From NCBI RefSeq assembly GCF_006539505.1, contig NZ_BJND01000065.1, positions 1 to 49,648 of the forward strand: a stretch of 49,648 nucleotides of DNA. Reading direction: 5' to 3'. The number at the start of each line of letters is the position of its first letter. The first letter of the stretch is position 1. Both the position numbers and the translations under genes were made by a program. Below the pieces are notes generated by a model. The model had not been told where the DNA came from. It did no database searches and was given only the letters and a program-made list of their open reading frames with translations. This document shows positions 43,128 through 49,648 of this stretch, piece after piece. Source of the DNA: Streptomyces spinoverrucosus (GTDB lineage Bacteria; Actinomycetota; Actinomycetes; Streptomycetales; Streptomycetaceae).

Positions 43128-43961
43128 TTGGCCACTGGTACGGAACCCACAACCACAGATCCCCATCCCCCCGGCGGCGTCCGGTCGGTCAACCGCGCCG
43201 CGATCGCCGCCCCGCATCTGCGGACCGACCGCTGGTGGCTGGCGCCGGCCACCACCGCCGCGGGGCTGCTCGCCTTCATCGTGTACTCGACCTGGCGGGC
43301 CTTCGCGAACGCCGACTACTACGCGGCCCCGTACGTCTCGCCGTTCTATTCCCCGTGCCTGGCGGAGAACTGCGAGCCAATGAAGGCGGGCCCCAACTGG
43401 GAGATCTTCGGCAGCTGGTGGGGCATCTCCCCCGCGATCATCATCCTGATCTTCCCGCTCGGCTTCCGCCTGACCTGCTACTACTACCGCAAGGCCTACT
43501 ACCGGGGCTTCTGGGCGTCCCCGCCGGCCTGCGCGGTGGCCGAGCCGCACAAGAAGTACTCCGGTGAGACCCGCTTCCCGCTGGTGCTGCAGAACATCCA
43601 CCGGTACTTCTTCTACGCCGCGATCCTCGTCGCCGGAATCCTGACGTACGACACCGTGCTCGCCTTCCGCGACGAGAACTACGAGTGGGGCCACATGGGC
43701 CTCGGCACCCTGGTGTTCCTCGTCAACATCGTGCTGATCTGGGCGTACACGATCTCCTGCCACTCCTGCCGGCACATCGTCGGCGGCAAGCTCAAGCACT
43801 TCTCCAAGCACCCGGTGCGCTACCGGATGTGGCAGTGGGTGGGGAAGCTGAACGCCCGTCACATGATGCTCGCCTGGACGTCGTTGGTGAGCGTGGCGCT
43901 CGCCGACTTCTACGTCTATCTCGTCGCGTCCGGTGTCTTCGACGATCCGAGGTTTTTCTGA
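43128..43961 (+). CDS. sdhC: Succinate dehydrogenase membrane anchor (Sdh1 type, five helices)
   Basis: 277-aa product. The only start fitting the ribosome site (CGGAG, 8 bases upstream) is TTG 43128; no in-frame ATG or GTG lies before the first helix. Five hydrophobic segments are visible (TTAAGLLAFIVYSTWRAF; GISPAIIILIFPLGFRL; YFFYAAILVAGILTYDTVLA; GLGTLVFLVNIVLIWAYTI; MLAWTSLVSVALADFYVYLV). His158 (QNIHRYFF), the motif Cys211-His-Ser-Cys214-Arg-His216 and His in NARHMMLAW could be cofactor ligands. This large, single-chain anchor is the mycobacterial Sdh1 (Rv0249c) type, linking succinate oxidation to menaquinone. Confidence 0.9.
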   Translation: MATGTEPTTTDPHPPGGVRSVNRAAIAAPHLRTDRWWLAPATTAAGLLAFIVYSTWRAFANADYYAAPYVSPFYSPCLAENCEPMKAGPNWEIFGSWWGISPAIIILIFPLGFRLTCYYYRKAYYRGFWASPPACAVAEPHKKYSGETRFPLVLQNIHRYFFYAAILVAGILTYDTVLAFRDENYEWGHMGLGTLVFLVNIVLIWAYTISCHSCRHIVGGKLKHFSKHPVRYRMWQWVGKLNARHMMLAWTSLVSVALADFYVYLVASGVFDDPRFF

Positions 43962-45901
43962 TGTCCGTGGTGGAGCGACAGGAGTGGGACGTCGTCGTGG
44001 TCGGCGCGGGCGGCGCCGGACTGCGGGCCGCCATCGAGGCACGCGAGCGCGGGGCCCGTACGGCCGTGATCTGCAAGTCGCTGTTCGGCAAGGCGCACAC
44101 GGTGATGGCGGAGGGCGGTATCGCCGCCGCGATGGCCAACGCCAACCCGCACGACAACTGGCAGGTGCACTTCCGCGACACGCTGCGCGGCGGCAAGTTC
44201 CTCAACCAGTGGCGGATGGCCGAGCTGCACGCCCAGGAGGCCCCGGACCGGGTGTGGGAGCTGGAGACCTGGGGCGCCCTGTTCGACCGTACGAAGGACG
44301 GCCGGATCTCGCAGCGCAACTTCGGCGGCCACGAGTACCCGCGCCTCGCCCACGTCGGCGACCGCACCGGCCTTGAGCTGATCCGCACCCTCCAGCAGAA
44401 GATCGTCGCGCTCCAGCAGGAGGACTTCAAGGAGACCGGCGACTACGAGTCCCGGCTGAAGGTGTTCCAGGAGTGCACGGTCACCCGCGTCCTCAAGGAC
44501 GGCTCCCGGGTGAGCGGTGTCTTCGCCTACGAGCGCGAATCGGGCCGTTTCTTCGTGCTGGAAGCCCCGGCCGTGGTGATCGCGACCGGCGGCATCGGCA
44601 AGTCGTTCAAGGTCACGTCGAACTCGTGGGAGTACACCGGCGACGGCCACGCGCTGGCGCTGCTGGCGGGCGCGCCCCTGCTGAACATGGAGTTCGTGCA
44701 GTTCCACCCGACGGGGATGGTCTGGCCGCCCTCGGTGAAGGGCATCCTCGTCACGGAGTCCGTCCGCGGCGACGGCGGCGTGCTGCGCAACTCCGACGGC
44801 AAGCGGTTCATGTTCGACTACATCCCGGACGTCTTCAAGGAGAAGTACGCCGAGACGGAGGACGAGGCCGACCGCTGGTACGACGACCCGGACAACAACC
44901 GGCGTCCCCCCGAGCTGCTCCCCCGCGACGAGGTCGCCCGGGCCATCAACGCCGAGGTCAAGGAGGGCCGGGGCTCCCCGCACGGCGGTGTCTTCCTGGA
45001 CGTGTCGACGCGGATGCCCGCCGAGGTGATCAAGCGCCGGCTGCCGTCGATGTACCACCAGTTCAAGGAGCTGGCCGACGTCGACATCACGGCCGAGGCG
45101 ATGGAGGTCGGGCCCACCTGCCACTACGTGATGGGCGGCATCGCCGTCGAGTCCGACTCGGCGGCGGCGCGCGGAGTGCCGGGGCTGTACGCGGCCGGTG
45201 AGGTGGCGGGCGGCATGCACGGCTCCAACCGGCTCGGCGGGAACTCGCTCTCCGACCTGCTGGTGTTCGGGCGCCGGGCGGGACTGCACGCCGCCGAGTA
45301 CGCGGCCGGGGTGACGGCGGACCGCCCCCGGGTGCACGACGGCCAGGTGTCCTCGGCGGCGGCGGAGGCGCTGCGCCCCTTCTCCGTCGAGGCGGAGATC
45401 GAGGAGCCCGCCGGCGGGCCGCCGGAGAACCCGTACACCCTCCACCAGGAACTCCAGCAGACCATGAACGACCTGGTCGGCATCATCCGCCGCGAGCCGG
45501 AGATGAAGCAGGCCCTGGAGAAGCTGGCCGAGCTGCGAGTACGGGCCCGGCGCGCGGGCGTCGAGGGCCACCGCCAGTTCAACCCCGGCTGGCACCTCGC
45601 CCTGGACCTGCGCAACATGCTGCTGGTCAGCGAGTGCGTGGCGCGGGCCGCGCTGGAGCGCACCGAGTCGCGCGGCGGCCACACCCGCGAGGACCACCCG
45701 TCGATGGACCGCAGGTGGCGCCGTATCAATCTGCTCTGCGGCCTCACCGACCCCACGGGCGGCCTGACGGCCACGGACCCGCTCCGGGGCCAGATCGCCC
45801 TCACCCGCGAGACCACCGAGCCCATCCGCCCCGACCTGCTCGCCCTGTTCGACAAGGAGGAGCTGGTCAAGTACCTCGCCGAAGAGGAGCTGTACGAATG
45901 A
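43961..45901 (+). CDS. sdhA: Succinate dehydrogenase flavoprotein subunit
   Basis: 646-aa product from ATG 43961, overlapping the anchor stop by one base (TGATG). FAD site: VVVVGAGGAGLRAAIEARER (11-30), covalent-flavin His46 in KAHTVMAEGGIAAA. Substrate loop: QFHPTGMVWPPSV, RGDGGVLRN, and GPTCHYVMGGI with the active-site His; GGNSLSDLLVFGRRAG near the FAD. Oxidises succinate to fumarate in the TCA cycle and feeds electrons to the iron-sulfur subunit; length and motifs match Rv0248c-type SdhA. Confidence 0.96.
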   Translation: MSVVERQEWDVVVVGAGGAGLRAAIEARERGARTAVICKSLFGKAHTVMAEGGIAAAMANANPHDNWQVHFRDTLRGGKFLNQWRMAELHAQEAPDRVWELETWGALFDRTKDGRISQRNFGGHEYPRLAHVGDRTGLELIRTLQQKIVALQQEDFKETGDYESRLKVFQECTVTRVLKDGSRVSGVFAYERESGRFFVLEAPAVVIATGGIGKSFKVTSNSWEYTGDGHALALLAGAPLLNMEFVQFHPTGMVWPPSVKGILVTESVRGDGGVLRNSDGKRFMFDYIPDVFKEKYAETEDEADRWYDDPDNNRRPPELLPRDEVARAINAEVKEGRGSPHGGVFLDVSTRMPAEVIKRRLPSMYHQFKELADVDITAEAMEVGPTCHYVMGGIAVESDSAAARGVPGLYAAGEVAGGMHGSNRLGGNSLSDLLVFGRRAGLHAAEYAAGVTADRPRVHDGQVSSAAAEALRPFSVEAEIEEPAGGPPENPYTLHQELQQTMNDLVGIIRREPEMKQALEKLAELRVRARRAGVEGHRQFNPGWHLALDLRNMLLVSECVARAALERTESRGGHTREDHPSMDRRWRRINLLCGLTDPTGGLTATDPLRGQIALTRETTEPIRPDLLALFDKEELVKYLAEEELYE

Positions 45902-46680
45902 GCAGCTACGAGGCCCGCTTCAAGGTGTGGCGGGGGGACGCGGACGGGGGCGGCCTGGAGGACTTCAAGGTCGAGGTCAACGACGGCGAGGTCGTCCTGG
46001 ACATCATCCACCGCCTCCAGGCCACCCAGGCCCCCGACCTGGCCGTGCGCTGGAACTGCAAGGCGGGCAAGTGCGGTTCGTGCTCCGCCGAGATCAACGG
46101 GCGGCCCCGGCTGCTGTGCATGACCCGGATGTCGGTGTTCGACCGCGAGGAGACGATCACCGTCACTCCACTGCGCGCCTTCCCGGTCGTACGAGATCTC
46201 GTGACGAACGTCGGCTTCAACTACGACAAGGCGCGGGAGATCCCGTCCTTCGTCCCGCCGCCCGGCCTCGGGCCCGGTGAGTACCGCATGATGCAGGAGG
46301 ACGTGGACCGCTCCCAGGAGTTCCGCAAGTGCATCGAGTGCTTCCTGTGCCAGGACACCTGCCATGTGGTCCGCGACCACGAGGAGAACAAGCAGGCCTT
46401 CGCGGGCCCCCGCTTCCTGATGCGGGTCGCGGAGCTGGACATGCACCCGCTGGACGCGGCGGCCGAGTCCGGCCTGGACCGCAAACGCGCCGCCCAGGAC
46501 GAACACGGCCTCGGCTACTGCAACATCACCAAGTGCTGTACGGAGGTCTGCCCCGAGGGCATCAAGATCACGGACAACGCCCTGATCCCGCTGAAGGAGC
46601 GGGCCGTCGACCGCAAGTACGACCCGCTGGTCTGGCTCGGCAACAAGATCCGCCGCCGGTCCGCGTCGTCAGGCGGCTGA
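45898..46680 (+). CDS. sdhB: Succinate dehydrogenase iron-sulfur subunit
   Basis: 260-aa product from ATG 45898, overlapping sdhA by ATGA. N-terminal [2Fe-2S] ferredoxin domain: Cys54, Cys59, Cys62 (CKAGKCGSC) and Cys74. C-terminal domain: Cys145, Cys148, Cys151, Cys155 (CIECFLCQDTC) and Cys208, Cys213/214, Cys218 (CNITKCCTEVCPE) for the [4Fe-4S] and [3Fe-4S] centres. Relays electrons from flavin to quinone. Its last 12 bp overlap the end of the convergent methyltransferase gene. Confidence 0.96.
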   Translation: MSSYEARFKVWRGDADGGGLEDFKVEVNDGEVVLDIIHRLQATQAPDLAVRWNCKAGKCGSCSAEINGRPRLLCMTRMSVFDREETITVTPLRAFPVVRDLVTNVGFNYDKAREIPSFVPPPGLGPGEYRMMQEDVDRSQEFRKCIECFLCQDTCHVVRDHEENKQAFAGPRFLMRVAELDMHPLDAAAESGLDRKRAAQDEHGLGYCNITKCCTEVCPEGIKITDNALIPLKERAVDRKYDPLVWLGNKIRRRSASSGG

Positions 46681-47589
46681 GGCCCGCAGATATCCCGAGT
46701 GCGCGGCCTGCCCGAGGAAGGTGAACCGGGTGTCGGAGGTCATGTGCTTGTCGAAGGCCTCCTTGATGCCCGGCCACTTCGGATGCCCGAAGTCGTCGAG
46801 CACGACGATCCCGCCGGGCGCGACGATCCGCTCGGCCCACTCCAGGTCCTTGGCCACCCCTTCGGCGGAATGGTCGCCGTCGACGACGACCACGCCGTAG
46901 GCCCGGTCGGAGACGGCGGCGCGCACCTCGGGGTCCTCGGAGAAGCCCTGCTGGATCCGGGCCGCGCCACCGGCCGCGCCCGCCAGCGCCAGATTGCTCC
47001 GCACGGCGGCCTCGCGCACCGGCGTGCCCGTCGCATCCGCGCCCATGCTGGTACCGGGCTGGAGCTGCTCACCGGCCAGCGGATCGACGATCGTCAGCCT
47101 CGGATCCCGCCCCGCGCGCTCCATCATCCGGATCAGGGCCGCGCCGAACATGCCGTACAGCGTGCCGATCTCCAGGATGTCGTCGTTCGGCGGATCGAGC
47201 AGCGGTACGGCGGAGAGCTTGCCGCAGATGTTCATCGTGCCGCCCGCCATACGGCCGACGCCCAGCGCCTCCATCGCGATGACCAGCCGAAACGCCTGCG
47301 CGACGGCCCGCTCGGCGTCCGCCCGCTCCCCGGTGAACCGGGTCAACTCCTCGATCAGCCCGTTCAGGTGAGACGCCGACGGCAACCGTGACACACCGCG
47401 TCCGGTCCCGTCGAAGAACAGCTCCAGGGGCCGCTGGCGGTTGCGCACCTGCTTCAGCTCCTGGTGCACGGCGCCGTAGGAGGTGCTTCCGAGCACCCGT
47501 CTGACCTCACGCTCCACGCGCTGGTCGATCAGTGTCGTGATGGGCCGCAGGGCACGCCGAGCGACCTTGCTGGTGAGTAGTGCTCGCAT
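46669..47589 (-). CDS. Class I methyltransferase (Methyltransf_24-like)
   Basis: 306-aa product from ATG 47589. An N-terminal helical region of ~110 residues (MRALLTSKVARRALRPITTL...) leads to a Rossmann methyltransferase: DDILEIGTLYGMFGAALIRM as motif I, RLTIVDPLAGEQL as motif II, YGVVVVDGDHSAEGV as the metal-binding-type Asp loop, and PGGIVVLDDFGHPKWPGIKE. The DGDHSxE pattern matches class-specific Methyltransf_24 enzymes of sugar or small-molecule tailoring. No biosynthetic genes adjoin it. Convergent with sdhB, overlapping by 12 bp. Confidence 0.87.
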   Translation of the reverse strand: MRALLTSKVARRALRPITTLIDQRVEREVRRVLGSTSYGAVHQELKQVRNRQRPLELFFDGTGRGVSRLPSASHLNGLIEELTRFTGERADAERAVAQAFRLVIAMEALGVGRMAGGTMNICGKLSAVPLLDPPNDDILEIGTLYGMFGAALIRMMERAGRDPRLTIVDPLAGEQLQPGTSMGADATGTPVREAAVRSNLALAGAAGGAARIQQGFSEDPEVRAAVSDRAYGVVVVDGDHSAEGVAKDLEWAERIVAPGGIVVLDDFGHPKWPGIKEAFDKHMTSDTRFTFLGQAAHSGYLRASAA

Positions 47590-47816
47590 GAAACGGTGAC
47601 CCCTCACAGGGATGGCAGAAGTGGCGTGGAACGCAGGACGCCCGGCAGCCACTCCACAACTAACAGGGGAACCCTCGCAGGGAAAGCACATACGACATTT
47701 GTCCGACGAACGGATTACATGACAGGACCGCCATATGGGACGGCGAGCGGCGCGAAGTTCCCGTAAGGGATGCGCACCACTCGCGGAGCCGCATTCCTGC
47801 TCATACGCTCCGAAAT
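47590..47816. promoter_or_regulatory. 227-bp divergent gap
   Basis: Holds promoters for the methyltransferase and the membrane-protein gene. No hairpin, palindrome or ORF recognised. CATACG at 47802-47807 lies nine bases before the GTG of the next gene. Confidence 0.3.
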
Positions 47817-49412
47817 GTGACGCCATCCTCGCTACGCGGCCGACCCCGGCGTGGGACCTCGCACATATCCGTGCGGGTCGCGCACGGGCTGATCGGCGGG
47901 GTGGTGGCGGTGCTGTGGCTGCTGTGGCCCGAGCTGACGGCCTCGTGGAGCGGTGACCGTCCGGGCGTCCCGAGTGCGGTGGCGCAGGAGGAGGTGGAGG
48001 GGACGGTGGAGGGGACGGTGGAGGAGACGCCCACCGCCGACCTCGTCCTACCGCTCATCGCGCTGGGCACGGCGGCGGTGCTGGCCGTGTACGCCTACAT
48101 CCGCCGGGCCCGACGGACCCGCACCCGTACGACACCGGGCGGCCTCCCGTCCGCCACGCTCCCCGCCCCCTCCCCTCTGACCGAACTCGACGAACAGGCG
48201 CGGGCGTTACTGGTCGAGGCCGACGACTGCGTACGCACCAGCCGCGAGGAACTCGCCTTCGCCGAGGCGGCGTCGGGCCGTGAGGCGATGGATCCCTTCG
48301 CGCGGGCGGTAAGGGAGGCGGAGTGGGAGCTGTCGGCCGCGTTCGCGATGCGGCAGCGGTACGACGACGGGGTCCCGTTCGAGGCATCGGCCCGGCGGCA
48401 GGCGCTCGCCGGGATCGTCGGGCGGTGCACGGAGGCCGGGCGGCGGCTGGACGCGGAGGCGGCGGGGTTCGACGCGGTGCGGGGACTGGAGCGGGGGATC
48501 GAGGCGGCGCTGGAGGTCGCGGAGGCGAGGTTCCGGGAGGTGGCGGGCCGTACGTCGACCGCGGAGGCGACCCTGGAGGAGCTCGGCAGGCGGTACGCGT
48601 CCACGGCGGCGGCCCCGGTCGTCGGATTCCTCGAACAGGCCAAGGATCGCCTGGTGTTCACCACCCTCCATCTCAATCAGGCCCGGCAGTCCGCCGACCT
48701 GGGCGAGCCCGACCGCGCCGCCGCCCACCTGCGCGCGGCCGAGGGCGCGGTCGCGCAGGCCGCGATCTTCGTGACCGCCGTCGACCGCCTCGCCGGAGAG
48801 GTGTCGACGGCCGGGACGCTGATTCCGGCGGCCCTCACGGGCGCGGAGGCGGAGATCGCGGGGGCGCGGAAACGGGTGGCGGAAGGTGCCCCTGCCGCCG
48901 ACATCCCCCTCGGCGAGCTGGAGTCGCGCATCATGCACGCCGACGCGGTCCTGACCGCCGTACGCGAAACGCTGACCACCGGGCCGTACGACCCCCTCGA
49001 CACCCTGCGCCGGGTCGTGCGGGCCGTCACGCCGGTCGCGGCGGGGCGGGCCGGGGTGCTGCCGGTGGCCGGTGAGCTGGTCGCCCGGAGTGCCACGGCG
49101 GCGGCGGGCGACTTCGTGGCGACGCATCGGGGGGTGGTGGGCGCCGAGGCCCGCACACGCCTCGCGGCGGCACAACGGCTCCTGCCCGAGGAGGCCCTCA
49201 CCGCGGACACCCTCGCCCGCACGGCCCTGCATCTGGCCGAACAGGACGTCCGTATGCACGGCACGCCGGTTGCTGGAACGGCCCCGCACTCCACCGGCAT
49301 CGGCGGGGCGCTCCTCGGGGGGATCCTGCTGACCGAGGACTCAACTCCCGGCGCGCCCACGAGCTTCGGCGGGCCCAGGACCCGTGCGCGCCGCAACTTC
49401 CCACTCTCGTAA
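47817..49412 (+). CDS. Membrane protein related to TPM-domain proteins, lacking the TPM domain
   Basis: 531-aa product from GTG 47817 (no ribosome site seen; possibly leaderless). Two hydrophobic segments: residues about 21-40 (RVAHGLIGGVVAVLWLLWPE), perhaps a signal, and about 76-94 (LVLPLIALGTAAVLAVYAYI). Then long helices: LTELDEQARALLVEADDCVR, TSREELAFAEAASGREAMDP, EAGRRLDAEAAGFDAVRGLE, EQAKDRLVFTTLHLNQARQS. These match the cytoplasmic helical part of Streptomyces TPM (PF04536)-containing proteins as I know them, but the ~150-residue TPM domain usually before the second helix is absent, replaced by a 12-bp tandem repeat (VEGTVEGTVEET). The C-terminus has Ser/Gly-rich sequence. Precedes a probable secreted toxin gene. 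Confidence 0.8.
   Translation: MTPSSLRGRPRRGTSHISVRVAHGLIGGVVAVLWLLWPELTASWSGDRPGVPSAVAQEEVEGTVEGTVEETPTADLVLPLIALGTAAVLAVYAYIRRARRTRTRTTPGGLPSATLPAPSPLTELDEQARALLVEADDCVRTSREELAFAEAASGREAMDPFARAVREAEWELSAAFAMRQRYDDGVPFEASARRQALAGIVGRCTEAGRRLDAEAAGFDAVRGLERGIEAALEVAEARFREVAGRTSTAEATLEELGRRYASTAAAPVVGFLEQAKDRLVFTTLHLNQARQSADLGEPDRAAAHLRAAEGAVAQAAIFVTAVDRLAGEVSTAGTLIPAALTGAEAEIAGARKRVAEGAPAADIPLGELESRIMHADAVLTAVRETLTTGPYDPLDTLRRVVRAVTPVAAGRAGVLPVAGELVARSATAAAGDFVATHRGVVGAEARTRLAAAQRLLPEEALTADTLARTALHLAEQDVRMHGTPVAGTAPHSTGIGGALLGGILLTEDSTPGAPTSFGGPRTRARRNFPLS
47994..48029 (+). repeat. 12-bp tandem repeat, three copies, in frame
   Basis: GTGGAGGGGACG at 47994 and 48006, then GTGGAGGAGACG at 48018. 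Encodes VEGT-VEGT-VEET in the external loop of the membrane protein. Confidence 0.85.
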
Positions 49413-49514
49413 CAAACTTCCCGCCCCGTCAGACACAGCCCGTCCCTTTATATGATGATCGGACCTGATGGAGAGTCGGTCCGATGACGCGCGGACGAGC
49501 GGGGGCGGTTGAGC

Positions 49515-49648
49515 GTGATCAAGCCGGAACAGATCCCACAGTTCACCGGTGACCTGGCGCAGTTGGAGACGGACTACGCGGCGCTGAAGACGGACGCGGG
49601 GAATGTCCGTACTGCGGGTTCTGATGTGCATTCGCAGTTCCAGGGCTT
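49515..49648 (+). CDS. Probable type VII-secreted polymorphic toxin, N-terminus only (runs off right edge)
   Basis: GTG 49515 opens a frame reading VIKPEQIPQFTGDLAQLETD, then YAALKTDAGNVRTAGSDVHS, QFQG, to the edge (44 codons). This is the start of the WXG100/LXG-like helical leader seen in large Streptomyces toxins secreted by the ESX/type VII system (IPQFTGxLxxLE, then DVHxxFQGLS). The toxic domain lies beyond the window. The gene upstream is a membrane protein and could be part of the same locus. Called from 44 residues and family resemblance only. Confidence 0.6.
   Translation, partial: MIKPEQIPQFTGDLAQLETDYAALKTDAGNVRTAGSDVHSQFQG

Overview
The window is high-GC chromosomal DNA from an actinomycete, almost certainly a Streptomyces. 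The evidence is the very strong G/C preference at third codon positions, frequent GTG starts, mycothiol biosynthesis (mshB), the bldK oligopeptide importer of aerial-mycelium formation, typical Streptomyces intergenic repeat families, and a menaquinone-type succinate dehydrogenase. No rRNA, tRNA, CRISPR array, prophage or insertion sequence was seen. From memory, the order matches the S. coelicolor core region that carries bldK and the mshB/dapE/sigE neighbourhood; I could not run a search.

Layout. 1-3.3 kb: the start of an HtrA-like protease gene with a Pro-rich N-terminus, its anti-sigma factor and ECF sigma factor (translationally coupled), and a divergent O-methyltransferase that seems to start with AUU. 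3.4-9.3 kb: a DUF3117 protein, a crotonase, DNA-3-methyladenine glycosylase I, a small membrane DivIVA-like protein, a FolP2-type dihydropteroate synthase homologue, a LOG-family hydrolase and dapE, with a cluster of Streptomyces intergenic repeats between folP2 and the LOG gene. 9.4-14.8 kb: two envelope proteins of unknown function, dapC, a 7Fe ferredoxin, a GNAT protein and a SirB1-family protein. 14.9-18.4 kb: a coupled four-gene operon of ABC exporter plus DesK/DesR-like two-component system, headed by palindromic operator candidates.

18.4-24.6 kb: a large membrane protein with a peptidoglycan-binding-type ectodomain, a small membrane protein coupled to mshB, another tiny membrane protein, and an S9 peptidase. 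24.7-30.3 kb: a complete oligopeptide ABC importer (A-B-C-D-F). 30.5 kb: a methyltransferase. 31.3-37.5 kb: a second oligopeptide importer in the order permease-binding protein-permease-ATPase-ATPase, which is the bldKABCDE order. 37.9-42.5 kb: typA and an LpqW-like lipoprotein, separated by 600 bp of repeat-rich DNA. 42.8-46.7 kb: a small coiled-coil protein followed by sdhCAB. 46.7-49.6 kb: a methyltransferase, a membrane protein resembling TPM-domain proteins but without the TPM domain, and the first codons of a probable type VII-secreted polymorphic toxin.

Much of the window (typA/lpqW, mshB, ferredoxin, aminotransferase, dapE, LOG, folP2, DivIVA-like, tag, DUF3117, methyltransferase, sigE, anti-sigma, htrA) parallels gene neighbourhoods of the M. 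tuberculosis Rv1165-Rv1224 region as I recall them, so it is conserved actinobacterial backbone. The least explained features are the AUU start, the operator-like palindromes, the CHSCRH motif of SdhC, the disordered insert of the LpqW-like protein, and the TPM-less protein next to the toxin gene.
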